Assembly: GCA_001818775.1 (NCBI GenBank)
Contig: MHKD01000018.1
Span: forward strand, 1-35,476
Source of the DNA: Candidatus Kerfeldbacteria bacterium RIFCSPHIGHO2_12_FULL_48_17
GTDB lineage: Bacteria > Patescibacteriota > Patescibacteriia > HO2-48-17
Length of the DNA stretch: 35,476 bases
Direction of reading: 5' to 3'
Shown here: positions 1-7,277 of the stretch, one piece after another
How the letters are laid out: each line of letters opens with the position of its first letter
How positions within the stretch are numbered: the first letter of the stretch is position 1
Position numbers and translations under genes: made by a program
The notes under the pieces: generated by a model
The model's database searches: none
What the model was told of the DNA's origin: nothing
The model's input: the letters and a program-made list of their open reading frames with translations, nothing else

Positions 1-56
1 AAGAGCATAGTGGTGAAATGAATGGTAAGTTCATTTTCATTCTACCTGCTCTTTTT
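1..56 (+). terminator. Rho-independent terminator of an upstream gene
   Basis: AAGAGCA at 1-7 pairs with TGCTCTT at 47-53. Inside, GAAATGAA pairs with TTCATTT, giving a long hairpin followed by a T-run. It would end a plus-strand gene lying left of the window. Confidence 0.6.
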
Positions 57-103
57 GCTTTTACCTAAGGGAAGAAGTGAATTTCGGGATTCAGGTTTTG
101 TGG

Positions 104-139
104 CGGAAAAACAAAAATTTTGCCTAAGATAAGCAAAAT
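104..139 (-). terminator. Terminator of the first Cys-rich gene
   Basis: ATTTTGC (117-123) and GCAAAAT (133-139) form a 7-bp stem. Read on the minus strand it is followed by a T-rich tract (about 117-104). It sits about 70 bases past the stop of the minus-strand Cys-rich gene. The bases between 57 and 208 otherwise show nothing recognisable. Confidence 0.5.
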
Positions 140-208
140 AGTTTGTTCCAACCCATAGCCTTAGCTAAAATTCCGCCCCATCAAAATAGCCTAATTTCAG
201 CCACATTT

Positions 209-1867
209 CTAAACAACCGCCTTCTGGTAACATTCCTCGCACAAGACTTTATCCCCCGCTTCCATGCTTGTCTGCAGCTGGCGGCCACACTGCACGCAGG
301 CAGCTTCATGCAAGTTGAACATTAAACCCGTGGGAAAGCGCTTCACCAGCCGCACATCGGGATGCAACCGCGGCAACGCAATCGCGTACTGTTTGTAAAA
401 TTCAAATTCGGGTTTCACCAAACGAAATGGTCGACCGCTCTCAGCGCAGAGCAAAAATTTTCCATCGACATCGGTCCATTCCACATCCGCAATATCATCC
501 GGCGGCGTGAAAACTGACTCCGCCGGCACAGAAGGCGCCTTCTTCTCGACCCACCGAAATCCGCGCGCCTCGGCTTCTTCCCGCGTCAACGGCATATACA
601 ACTGCGCAATCGATTCATTGTATGCAAACGGTACCAGCGCCTGCGGAAAAACCTGGCCATATTCGCCGCGCTCCTGCATCTTTTGCCGCAACGCCGCCAC
701 CTTCGCTGCATAATCTTCCTTACTATAGCGCTTATTTAAAATCGTATACTCGAGTTTGCGCGCAAACGCACTGCCAAAACAATCATGCGACGACGACTGC
801 ACAAAACTGCAGTACTCCAGGTTGAAACAATTTTCATAACAGTTGCTGCTGAAGCGAATGTTGGTGCTGCCCAGGCCTACGCTCGTGCAGGAAAACGCCA
901 GTTCCAGTTGATCCTTCCCCATCGACACGACATCCAAACAATCTTTTGCCTGCCACACATTAAAAACATTCACCGAATCTTCACAGTCAATCAAATCATA
1001 ACTATCCACAATATTTTTGGAATTCACCAGCCAATTTCCCGAAGCATTTTCATTACGCAAGCCAATGATGTAGCGTTTGGGGTAAGCGCGCTTCATTTCC
1101 GCGTACTGCGCGAGGTATTTTTGCAACGCGGCGTAGCTCCCGGTGCGCAGTTCCTGCATTTTCGCTTCATACTGCTCGCGCGTCAGCTGGCAATTCTCAA
1201 AAACATACTGCTTGTGTCGCAATCCAGTGGAAAAGGCGCAGTCACTGCAGTCAATGCAATCATACACAAACCAACAATCGCGGCAGTTCGAAGCATATTC
1301 CGACCAAAACACTTTATAGGATTGATGACAGGCTACGGTTTGGTACTGGATTTCGCCTTTGACGGCGCTCACGGTGTCGACGCATTTTTGCGAATTGATG
1401 ATACCGGTGGCATAGTAACAGTCTTCATCTCCCGTGGCATTAAATGTCATATAGCAGCTTTTGAGGTTGCTGCAGGAATTGCAAAAAGCGCTGTTCTCCA
1501 TGTTGCCGGCAATGATGCGCGCCGGATGCGGACTGCGGGCGATGAGTTCAGCGTGCTGTTCAAAAAACGGACGCTCGAGGTCGAGATCCATTTCCACGGG
1601 CGCCCACTTGTCCGAGTACCAGCAATCACGGCAGTACACCGGGAAGTTCGGTGATTCACCCCATACCGACAGGGTTTTTGTGCCGCATAAATCGCACGTG
1701 TCGTTGTACAGCGTGTAGACATTGCGGAATTGCATGAGATAACGCAGGCGTTCGTAGGGGTGAATATCAGGCAACGGCGCCTCGAATTTGGCGCGGAGCT
1801 GCTGCTCGAGTTCGCTGACTTCGAAAGCATGGCCGGTGATTTTACATATTCGCTTAAGGGGTGGCAT
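209..1867 (-). CDS. Cys-rich zinc-ribbon/repeat protein, subfamily A copy 1
   Basis: Function unknown; a metal- or thiol-binding role is inferred from composition. The 552-residue protein opens with a degenerate ribbon: a single Cys at residue 8 where subfamily B has CxxC. CDLC (58-61) and CRDC (79-82) follow. The core (about 125-375) is dense in Cys preceded by Asn or Asp and holds two similar halves. The halves end in GLRHKQYVFENCQLTREQYE (about 215-234) and in ARKLEYTILNKRYSKEDY. A conserved block AYNESIAQ...PLTREEAEARGFRW follows, and the C-terminus carries CVQC and CEEC. It is about 57 percent or more similar by eye to the copy at 3.7 kb and more distant from the plus-strand copies. It is divergent from the TrmB-type gene at 1961, with 93 bases between. 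Start fits the family N-terminus. Confidence 0.85.
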   Translation of the reverse strand: MPPLKRICKITGHAFEVSELEQQLRAKFEAPLPDIHPYERLRYLMQFRNVYTLYNDTCDLCGTKTLSVWGESPNFPVYCRDCWYSDKWAPVEMDLDLERPFFEQHAELIARSPHPARIIAGNMENSAFCNSCSNLKSCYMTFNATGDEDCYYATGIINSQKCVDTVSAVKGEIQYQTVACHQSYKVFWSEYASNCRDCWFVYDCIDCSDCAFSTGLRHKQYVFENCQLTREQYEAKMQELRTGSYAALQKYLAQYAEMKRAYPKRYIIGLRNENASGNWLVNSKNIVDSYDLIDCEDSVNVFNVWQAKDCLDVVSMGKDQLELAFSCTSVGLGSTNIRFSSNCYENCFNLEYCSFVQSSSHDCFGSAFARKLEYTILNKRYSKEDYAAKVAALRQKMQERGEYGQVFPQALVPFAYNESIAQLYMPLTREEAEARGFRWVEKKAPSVPAESVFTPPDDIADVEWTDVDGKFLLCAESGRPFRLVKPEFEFYKQYAIALPRLHPDVRLVKRFPTGLMFNLHEAACVQCGRQLQTSMEAGDKVLCEECYQKAVV

Positions 1868-1872
1868 GGAGC

Positions 1873-1902
1873 TTGATAATTTTTAGCTTTCCTTATAGTA
1901 TA
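1873..1902. promoter_or_regulatory. Possible overlapping divergent promoters
   Basis: On the plus strand TTGATA (1873-1878) stands 17 bases before TAGTAT (1896-1901). On the minus strand TATACT (complement of 1897-1902) could serve the Cys-rich gene, but its -35 is weak. The two -10 elements overlap, which would suit mutually exclusive expression. Weak evidence. Confidence 0.3.
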
Positions 1903-1928
1903 GGAGTGGACCTGAACCAGCAAATCGC

Positions 1929-1946
1929 TCCTCCATTTTTGGAGGA
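1929..1946. promoter_or_regulatory. 18-bp inverted repeat, candidate operator
   Basis: TCCTCCA and TGGAGGA are perfect 7-bp arms around TTTT. The repeat lies between the Cys-rich gene and the divergent TrmB-type gene, 14 bases before the latter's ATG. It could be an operator of the regulator or a leader hairpin. Confidence 0.45.
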
Positions 1947-1960
1947 CTCAATTCAAATAT

Positions 1961-2704
1961 ATGCCCAATTCTCCTCTCCTCAAAACCGACATCCTCGAAG
2001 ACATCGGCCTCACTCCCGCCGAAATCAAACTCTATATTGCCCTGCTGCAGATCGGCTCCACCAGCGCCGGCCCGCTCATGCGCACAGCCAAACTCTATAA
2101 TTCCGTCACCCATACGGCCCTGCAATCCCTCACCGCCAAGGGCTTTATTTCCTTCATCAAAAAGGGTCACGTGAAATATTACCAGGCCAAAGATCCCAAA
2201 TACATTCTCGAGTTCATGGCCAAACGTCGCCAGCAGGTGGAAGAATTACTCCCGCTGCTCCAAGCCCAGGCGCAACCGAGCATCCAACCCAGCGCCGAAA
2301 TTTTTCAGGGCTTTCCGGGTTTCAAAATCATGAATTATCAGATTATTGAAAATGCCAAACGCGGCGATGAGTGGCTATTCTTCTCTTTCCATCCGAAAAA
2401 TCCCGATAAGTATGAAGAAGTGTTTGATTTCTATCGGGAGTTTGAACAAGAGCGTCACCGTCGTGGCATTATCGTCAAAGGCATCGCGCCCGCCGCGATT
2501 AAAGACAAATTTTCCGGCCGCAATCTTAAAAACATTTTATTTGTCGATTTTCCAACGCTCAATAATATTAATATTATCAACGATTACGTCACACTCCATC
2601 CTTTCGAAGAAAATGAAACCGCGTTTTTGATCCGCTCACGCGATATCGCCACATCTTTCCGCAATCATTTTTACTCCATATGGAATTTATATAAAAAAAG
2701 ATAA
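1961..2704 (+). CDS. TrmB-type winged-helix transcriptional regulator 1
   Basis: The N-terminal 80 residues match the TrmB family winged helix (LGLTPAEIKLY-type first helix, then a recognition segment NSVTHTALQSLTAKGFI). A short coiled segment follows (about 85-105), then an effector domain resembling the other TrmB-type proteins here, ending in SFRNHFYSIWNLYKKR. TrmB proteins bind small ligands, classically sugars, and act as repressors or activators; the ligand here is unknown. It is divergent from the Cys-rich gene at 209-1867 and is followed after 100 bases by the PsbP-like gene. No clear Shine-Dalgarno precedes the ATG. Confidence 0.85.
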   Translation: MPNSPLLKTDILEDIGLTPAEIKLYIALLQIGSTSAGPLMRTAKLYNSVTHTALQSLTAKGFISFIKKGHVKYYQAKDPKYILEFMAKRRQQVEELLPLLQAQAQPSIQPSAEIFQGFPGFKIMNYQIIENAKRGDEWLFFSFHPKNPDKYEEVFDFYREFEQERHRRGIIVKGIAPAAIKDKFSGRNLKNILFVDFPTLNNINIINDYVTLHPFEENETAFLIRSRDIATSFRNHFYSIWNLYKKR

Positions 2705-2757
2705 ATGAGGACGCTTGAAGCGAAACCGGAAATGAATTTCAAACAGGCGCACAATTA

Positions 2758-2766
2758 TGGTATACT
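2758..2766 (+). promoter_or_regulatory. Extended -10 promoter for the PsbP-like gene
   Basis: TGG directly precedes TATACT (2761-2766), giving an extended -10. No good -35 is present; TTCAAA lies 17 bases upstream. The ATG is 38 bases downstream. Confidence 0.4.
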
Positions 2767-2804
2767 ATATAAAACATTCGTAAATAAAAATTTTATAAAA
2801 AAAT

Positions 2805-3581
2805 ATGCCGAAGAAAAAAATCATCGAGCCACCACAGCCACAGGGTGAAGTTTCGATGTCTGTCCTTTTGTACGCGACGCTCGTGGTGCTGGTAATCATG
2901 CTGATTGGTTTAATTGTCATGATTGTGCAGGTACAAAGTTTGAAAAAAGAAATTAAAAAGCAGGAAGCCAGTCAAACGGTGGAAGCAGAGGATGATGCCG
3001 AAGATGCTGACAGTGTCGAAGTCGATGATGCGGAAGAAGCTGACGAAGATGATGTGACTACGACGACCAATACCAACAAAAATACCAACACGGCGGCAAC
3101 CAATGTCAACACTTCAGCCGCTACCAGCACCAATACAGCAGCAACGACTAACGCCAACACGGCCTCTACGAATAACACGACGACCGCCGTGGACTGGGAA
3201 ACTTTCAACGTCTCAGAGTATTCCATTGAGTATCCATCCACCTGGGAACTTGATGACTTTGTGAATGCGGAAGACAGCCTCTACTTTGGCGCCAATCCCA
3301 AAGGTTATGTAGTTCCTGCGAATACAGGCTCAACCGTAAGTGTCATAGTTTCGGTTGAATCAACATTGGAGGATAAACAAAAATCATTGAAAGACCTGGG
3401 TTATTCAGAGAACATAATCACCTTTGCTGGAAAGGAATCCTATGAGTATACCTTAGTAAAGGGAGAAAAAAATAAAAGAACTATTCTCGTTGTGGATGGT
3501 AGAATTTTTCAACTCCAAACCACTGATAGTGATCTGCAATATGTCGATGAAATATTCTCGAGCTTCAAAATCTTGAAATAG
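2805..3581 (+). CDS. Membrane-anchored PsbP-like domain protein
   Basis: 258 residues. One transmembrane helix (about 21-45, LLYATLVVLVIMLIGLIVMI) follows a short basic N-terminus. A short KKEIKKQ stretch, an Asp/Glu-rich segment (about 64-87) and a Thr/Asn/Ala-rich linker (about 88-127) come next. The C-terminal 130 residues resemble PsbP-like/Mog1-type folds (YSIEYPSTWEL near the start, FSSFKIL at the end). The globular domain is probably outside the cell on a flexible stalk. Such NTNT linkers are common in Patescibacteria surface proteins. Function unknown. It converges on the next Cys-rich gene with a bidirectional terminator between them. Confidence 0.7.
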   Translation: MPKKKIIEPPQPQGEVSMSVLLYATLVVLVIMLIGLIVMIVQVQSLKKEIKKQEASQTVEAEDDAEDADSVEVDDAEEADEDDVTTTTNTNKNTNTAATNVNTSAATSTNTAATTNANTASTNNTTTAVDWETFNVSEYSIEYPSTWELDDFVNAEDSLYFGANPKGYVVPANTGSTVSVIVSVESTLEDKQKSLKDLGYSENIITFAGKESYEYTLVKGEKNKRTILVVDGRIFQLQTTDSDLQYVDEIFSSFKILK

Positions 3582-3625
3582 AATTTTTATGAGGAGAACA
3601 CTTGAGAAATAGCCTAGAGAAAAAT

Positions 3626-3656
3626 AAAAACCGTCGCTCCCAATGTGGCGGTTTTT
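3626..3656. terminator. Bidirectional terminator between convergent genes
   Basis: A 12-bp stem (AAAAACCGTCGC at 3626-3637, GTGGCGGTTTTT at 3645-3656, two G-U pairs) closes a 7-base loop. The A-run and T-run let it work for both the PsbP-like gene and the minus-strand Cys-rich gene. Confidence 0.75.
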
Positions 3657-3667
3657 GTATACCAGCT

Positions 3668-5323
3668 TTACGCCTTCGTACTCTGATAGCACGTCTCGCA
3701 CAAAACTTTATCCTCCGCCAGCATGCTCGTCTGCAATGCCTTGCCACACTGCGCACACGTCGCGGCTCGCAACTGAAACATCAACCGCGAAGGGTACAGT
3801 TCCTGCAACCGCACTTCGGGGTGCACCCGCGGCAGCGGTAAATTATACTTTTTGTAAAAATCAAATTCCTGACGGATAATCCGGAAGGGACGACCACTCT
3901 GCGCACACACGACAAACTTCCCTTCCACATCTTCCCACTTCACATCGCGGATATGGTCCGGCGCGCGTAAAACCTTCTCAGTCGGCACCTGCGGAATCTT
4001 CCGCTCGGCCCAACGAAACCCACGCCGCTCCGCTTCCGCGCGTGTCAACGGCATAAAAAACTGGGCAATCGATTCATTGTAGGCAAACGGAACCATGTCA
4101 TGACGGAACAACTGACCCAACTCGCCGCGTTCGCGCATTTTCTCCTTCAACTGCGCCACCTTTTCTCGGTATTCTTCCGGCGAATACTGCTTGTTGAAAA
4201 TCGCAAACTTTCGCTTGCGCGCAAACGCACTCGCAAAGCAATCATTCGACGATGAAATAAAAATGCAGTACTCCAGATTGAAAATTTTGTCATACGAATT
4301 GGCGCTGTGTTGAACATTCTGCGCATCAAATCCAATTTCCGAAGAATTGTAGACGCGCTCCGTATTCACACCAAAGCTGGCGACGTCCAAACTGTCTTTC
4401 AGACTCCACATGCTGCTCACGTTCACACAGTTTTCGCCCTCACGCACACTGTAGCCACGCTCTACATCTTTGGAATTGAAGATGATGTTGCCTGATACAT
4501 TCTCATTGTTCGTGCCGATGAGGTAGCGCTTGGGGTAGGCCTGCTTCAGTTGCGCAAACGTGGCCAGATATTCCTGTAACTTGGCGTAGCTGCCGGTGTC
4601 CAGTTCAGCGATTTTGGCTTCGTACTGTTCCCGCGTCAACTGCTCATTCATAAACACGTATTGCTTGTGACGCAGGCCGGTGGAAAAGGCGCAATCCGAC
4701 GCATTCACGCAGTCATACAAGAAATACGAATCGCGGCAGTTTGAAGCATATTCTGACCAGAAAACTTTGTAGGATTTGTGACAGGAATTGGCCGAGTACA
4801 GGATTTCAGCATCATCACACATAACAACGTCGACACAATCCTTATTTTTTTGGCCACTCTGGCAGTAGTAACAATTTTCACCAAATCCCCAATCAAAACA
4901 CATGTAGCAGTTTTTTAGGTTGCCGACGGCGTTGCAAAAATCGCTGTTGTTCATAGGGTTGATGACGGACAGGGCGCGGTGCGGGCTTTTTTTGACAAGT
5001 TCAGCGAGTTGGTCAAATACAGGGCGCTCAAAGTCAATATCCATCTCGGCTGGTGCCCATTTATCAGAATACCAGCAGTCGCGACAGTAGACCGGAAACT
5101 CGGGGTGTTCGCCCCAAATCGAGAGGGTGCGTTGTTGGCACAGATCGCAGGTAACGGAGGTGAGGGAGTGGTAGTTGTTGAAGGTGAGGAAGTAGCGCAT
5201 GCGTTCGTCCGGGTGCGTGTCAGGCAGCTGTTCGGCGTTGAATGTTTTGAGCAGGCGCTGCTCCTGTTCGGAGATTTCGAAGGGTTGATTAGTGATGCGG
5301 CAGGTTTTTTGGATGGCGGGCAT
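3668..5323 (-). CDS. Cys-rich zinc-ribbon/repeat protein, subfamily A copy 2
   Basis: Close paralogue of the protein at 209-1867. The reading frame stays open to 5407, but the start at 5323 (MPAIQKTCRIT) aligns with the family N-terminus, giving 551 residues. It has CDLC and CRDC motifs in the first 90 residues, a two-half Cys/Asn/Asp-rich core (SNCRDSYFLYDCVNASDCAF in the first half), the AYNESIAQ block, and terminal CAQC and CETC. The first module has one Cys where subfamily B has CxxC. The nearest regulator genes are ORF6N (5483-6028) and TrmB 2, both upstream on the same strand, so it may be read from its own promoter or by read-through. Function unknown; metal binding inferred. Confidence 0.85.
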   Translation of the reverse strand: MPAIQKTCRITNQPFEISEQEQRLLKTFNAEQLPDTHPDERMRYFLTFNNYHSLTSVTCDLCQQRTLSIWGEHPEFPVYCRDCWYSDKWAPAEMDIDFERPVFDQLAELVKKSPHRALSVINPMNNSDFCNAVGNLKNCYMCFDWGFGENCYYCQSGQKNKDCVDVVMCDDAEILYSANSCHKSYKVFWSEYASNCRDSYFLYDCVNASDCAFSTGLRHKQYVFMNEQLTREQYEAKIAELDTGSYAKLQEYLATFAQLKQAYPKRYLIGTNNENVSGNIIFNSKDVERGYSVREGENCVNVSSMWSLKDSLDVASFGVNTERVYNSSEIGFDAQNVQHSANSYDKIFNLEYCIFISSSNDCFASAFARKRKFAIFNKQYSPEEYREKVAQLKEKMRERGELGQLFRHDMVPFAYNESIAQFFMPLTRAEAERRGFRWAERKIPQVPTEKVLRAPDHIRDVKWEDVEGKFVVCAQSGRPFRIIRQEFDFYKKYNLPLPRVHPEVRLQELYPSRLMFQLRAATCAQCGKALQTSMLAEDKVLCETCYQSTKA

Positions 5324-5482
5324 AGGTGGATTGGTTAAGGGATGAGATGATTGGGCGCGGCACGATTTATGACGACTCGCAGCTGCAGACACAACAAAAA
5401 AGCTCATACTTATACTAGCGGAAAATATGAGGTTTTGTACAGTTGAGATGGTGCAGATGGGGATTGAAGGGGTGGCTGCCCT

Positions 5483-6028
5483 TTAGGGTTCATTTCTTTT
5501 TACCCGAAACCCAATTTCCGGTTTGGGTTGTGTCTCTTCTTCCACAAGTTTTTCGATAAGTTGAAAAATGCCGGCCAGGCTTTTGTCATATGATTCCTGT
5601 TTTCGTTCTATGCTTTCAATTTTATGGCGTAGCATTTCATTCGTCGACATGAGTTCACGCAGGCGGGTGAAGGTGCGTATGATTTGTATATTTATTTGGA
5701 TTGCTATTTTACTTTTCAACACGCTAGAGAGCATAGCAATACCTTGTTCAGTAAAAACATAAGGCAGGTACTTAGGGTATTTGCCTTTTCCTTCTAAGAT
5801 CACAAATTGTGATCTTAGAAATATATATTCTTTTTCGCTAACCTGAAACATAAAATCGTCTGGAAAACGATCAGTATTTCTTTTAACGGCTTGATTTAAG
5901 CTTCTCGTTTCTACTTGGTAAAGTTCGGCTAAATCACGATCAAGCATAACTTTTTTACCTCGAATAAGGTAAATTTTATCTACTATTCGTTCCTGGGGAA
6001 CGAGTTGGTGAGGGGTAGATGATTTCAT
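5483..6028 (-). CDS. ORF6N-domain (KilA-N/Rha-like) DNA-binding protein
   Basis: 181 residues. The ORF6N domain spans about 10-120: IYLIRGKKVMLDRDLAELY, then LNQAVKRNTDRFPDDFMFQ, then LPYVFTEQGIAMLSSVL. A coiled-coil tail follows (about 125-165). ORF6N domains are found in phage and mobile-element regulators of DNA-binding type. Codons for FLRSQFVILE form a perfect 29-bp palindrome (5792-5820). A terminator-like hairpin lies 18 bases upstream of the start, and a 27-bp element shared with the YhcG gene lies about 80 bases upstream. The gene sits just downstream of TrmB 2 on the same strand, which suggests insertion there. Confidence 0.85.
   Translation of the reverse strand: MKSSTPHQLVPQERIVDKIYLIRGKKVMLDRDLAELYQVETRSLNQAVKRNTDRFPDDFMFQVSEKEYIFLRSQFVILEGKGKYPKYLPYVFTEQGIAMLSSVLKSKIAIQINIQIIRTFTRLRELMSTNEMLRHKIESIERKQESYDKSLAGIFQLIEKLVEEETQPKPEIGFRVKRNEP
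5792..5820. repeat. 29-bp perfect palindrome inside the ORF6N gene (P1)
   Basis: Arms TTCTAAGATCACAA (5792-5805) and TTGTGATCTTAGAA (5807-5820) flank a single central A. Pairing stops exactly at 14 bp. In the ORF6N frame it encodes LRSQFVILE. Same size and core (CAA-N-TTG) as the palindromes at 6189 and 6227. Confidence 0.9.
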
Positions 6029-6052
6029 TACGATGGGTTATAAAATAAAAAA

Positions 6053-6067
6053 AGGGCATAACGCCCT
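6053..6067 (-). terminator. Terminator-like hairpin upstream of ORF6N
   Basis: AGGGC (6053-6057) pairs with GCCCT (6063-6067). On the minus strand a run of Ts follows (about 6053-6042). It could end the TrmB 2 transcript or act in the ORF6N leader, because a TATACT -10 (complement of 6076-6081) lies just before it. Confidence 0.5.
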
Positions 6068-6109
6068 ATGTAATAAGTATACCATATCCAAAACTCTATA
6101 AATTCACAG

Positions 6110-6136
6110 GTTGTCCACAGACGGCGCGACGACTCT
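6110..6136. repeat. 27-bp element shared with the YhcG upstream region (copy 1)
   Basis: 24 of 27 bases match 17070-17096. Both begin GTTGTCCACAG, contain CGCGACG and end CTCT. Each copy lies 70-110 bases upstream of a minus-strand selfish-type gene and downstream of a TrmB gene. Confidence 0.7.
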
Positions 6137-6141
6137 CTGAC

Positions 6142-6169
6142 ACTTGATATCACAATTTGTGAATCAAGT
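6142..6169. repeat. Degenerate 29-bp-type palindrome (P4)
   Basis: Left arm ACTTGATATCACAA, central T, right arm TTGTGAATCAAGT. It is a perfect match to the 14-1-14 architecture apart from one missing base in the right arm. On the minus strand it would read LDSQIVISS, echoing LRSQ in ORF6N. Confidence 0.7.
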
Positions 6170-6188
6170 TGAAAGATTGGATTGTATT

Positions 6189-6217
6189 CTCTAAGGTCGC
6201 AATTTGCGACCTTAGAG
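6189..6217. repeat. 29-bp perfect palindrome (P2)
   Basis: Arms CTCTAAGGTCGCAA (6189-6202) and TTGCGACCTTAGAG (6204-6217) surround one T. It differs from P1 at three arm positions, each compensated in the other arm. Its potential translation is LRSQIATLE. Intergenic, between TrmB 2 and ORF6N. Confidence 0.9.
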
Positions 6218-6226
6218 CAGCCACGA

Positions 6227-6255
6227 ATTTGAGGTGCCAATTTGGCACCTCAAAT
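6227..6255. repeat. 29-bp perfect palindrome overlapping the TrmB 2 stop (P3)
   Basis: Arms ATTTGAGGTGCCAA (6227-6240) and TTGGCACCTCAAAT (6242-6255) surround one T. On the plus strand it reads LRCQFGTSN, a variant seen at the same place in ORF6N-family proteins. It supplies the last bases and stop codon of the minus-strand TrmB 2 gene. Confidence 0.9.
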
Positions 6256-7035
6256 CTTCCTCCCCGCCCCCTCCCACAGTTGATAAAAAATACTGCGCAT
6301 CATCCCCGCAATATATTCATCTTCCAACACCACCGCCAACGGCGTGCGCGGTTGCCAAAACACCACCTTGTTCGCAAACAGCTGAAACGCCGACAAAAAT
6401 GGCGCCGCCTCGCGCAACACCCGCGTCTCCCGCATCTCGCGCGCATCATCTTTGATAAAACCCGCTGCCGTTTCACTCGGCAACAGCAAAGCCTTAATCG
6501 AAATCCCCTTTTCTATGCGCCGACGAATCCACTCCCGCTCGCGCTCCCACGACACAAATCCAATAAACTCATGCGCCGCTCCAAACCACTCCGTTGCACC
6601 CTGCGCTTCTTCGAGCGTGCGGTAATACAAACGCAGATACTGCTCTTCGTCCGTCAAAACTTTCACCTTGGTTGGGGTCGCACCCTGATGGTACTGCGCC
6701 AGCAAATCCGGCAGCGTCGCCGCCAAGGCATTATCCGTAGCATCGAGCTGCTTACGTTTGGCGCGCAACTGCTCGAGCACAACCGCCGGCGATTCGACCA
6801 TAAACTTCTGCGAATATTTTTTGCGCTGGGAAAATTTCGCCAACGCGTGGGTTTCCAAAGCGCGAATGAGTTTGTAAATATTGGGCCGGGCAATCTGCAG
6901 GTCGCGGGCCAACGTCGTGAGGGGTTGGGGACCGAGGTGGAGCGACAATAGGTAGAGCTCCGCTTCGGCGTGGCTCAGGCCAAGCTCAGTCAGGCTGGTG
7001 TATAAAGATTGCTGCAGGGACGATAGAGTAGACAT
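6250..7035 (-). CDS. TrmB-type winged-helix transcriptional regulator 2
   Basis: 261 residues. The winged helix occupies about 10-85 (LTELGLSHAEAELYLLSLHL, then IARPNIYKLIRALETHALAKF). A coiled linker follows (about 90-115), then an effector domain (about 120-260) with ILR-type strands and an end VFWQPRTPLAVVLEDEYIAG...FYQLWEG like the other TrmB-type proteins. It is divergent from the radical SAM/Cys-rich operon starting at 7278, and a 17-bp palindrome lies between them. Its stop codon lies in palindrome P3, so the 3' end may have been altered when the palindrome arrived. Ligand unknown. Confidence 0.85.
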   Translation of the reverse strand: MSTLSSLQQSLYTSLTELGLSHAEAELYLLSLHLGPQPLTTLARDLQIARPNIYKLIRALETHALAKFSQRKKYSQKFMVESPAVVLEQLRAKRKQLDATDNALAATLPDLLAQYHQGATPTKVKVLTDEEQYLRLYYRTLEEAQGATEWFGAAHEFIGFVSWEREREWIRRRIEKGISIKALLLPSETAAGFIKDDAREMRETRVLREAAPFLSAFQLFANKVVFWQPRTPLAVVLEDEYIAGMMRSIFYQLWEGAGRKI

Positions 7036-7078
7036 AGGCTGAAGTATGATGAATTAACGCACTCATTCAGGGTAAAGT

Positions 7079-7095
7079 GTATATAAATTATATAC
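7079..7095. promoter_or_regulatory. 17-bp palindrome, candidate TrmB 2 operator
   Basis: GTATATAA and TTATATAC are perfect 8-bp arms around one A. It lies in the 242-base divergent region, 44 bases from the TrmB 2 start and 38 bases before the -35 of the radical SAM promoter. Confidence 0.5.
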
Positions 7096-7132
7096 AAAAT
7101 ATAAAAATTACGCAAGAATAAAGCAAAAATAA

Positions 7133-7161
7133 TTGACTTTAGTGTAATTTTATACTATACT
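7133..7161 (+). promoter_or_regulatory. Promoter of the radical SAM/Cys-rich operon
   Basis: TTGACT (7133-7138), 17-base spacer, TATACT (7156-7161). This gives a leader of about 110 bases before the ATG at 7278. Confidence 0.7.
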
Positions 7162-7265
7162 CATATTGACAAAAACAAAGAAAGTACGTTAAATTTCACC
7201 AGCAGTCGCCTCCCCGGCGCCTGAGTTCACTGAAAATTCATTTCTTCAATAAACCCCCCCAACAA

Positions 7266-7272
7266 AAGGAGG
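7266..7272 (+). promoter_or_regulatory. Ribosome binding site of the radical SAM gene
   Basis: AAGGAGG lies 5 bases before the ATG at 7278. It is one of the few full Shine-Dalgarno sites in the window and fixes this start. Confidence 0.75.
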
Positions 7273-7277
7273 ATGCC

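Noticed and set aside
785-1654. 289-aa plus-strand ORF opposite the first Cys-rich gene
   Set aside because: It lies wholly antisense to a recognisable family member. Similar long shadows occur opposite the other Cys-rich genes (10510-11211, 23356-24162) and TrmB 6 (27092-27760). None has a promoter, Shine-Dalgarno or family match.
6111-6119. TTGTCCACA as a DnaA box, also at 17071, hinting at a replication origin
   Set aside because: One mismatch to TTATCCACA, a single copy per site, no cluster, no AT-rich unwinding element or dnaA/dnaN nearby. It is better explained as part of the shared 27-bp element.
6028-6240. 70-aa minus-strand ORF upstream of ORF6N
   Set aside because: Its LDSQIVIS-like and ANCDLR segments come from reading through palindromes P2 and P4. 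There is no start signal; it is a by-product of the repeats.
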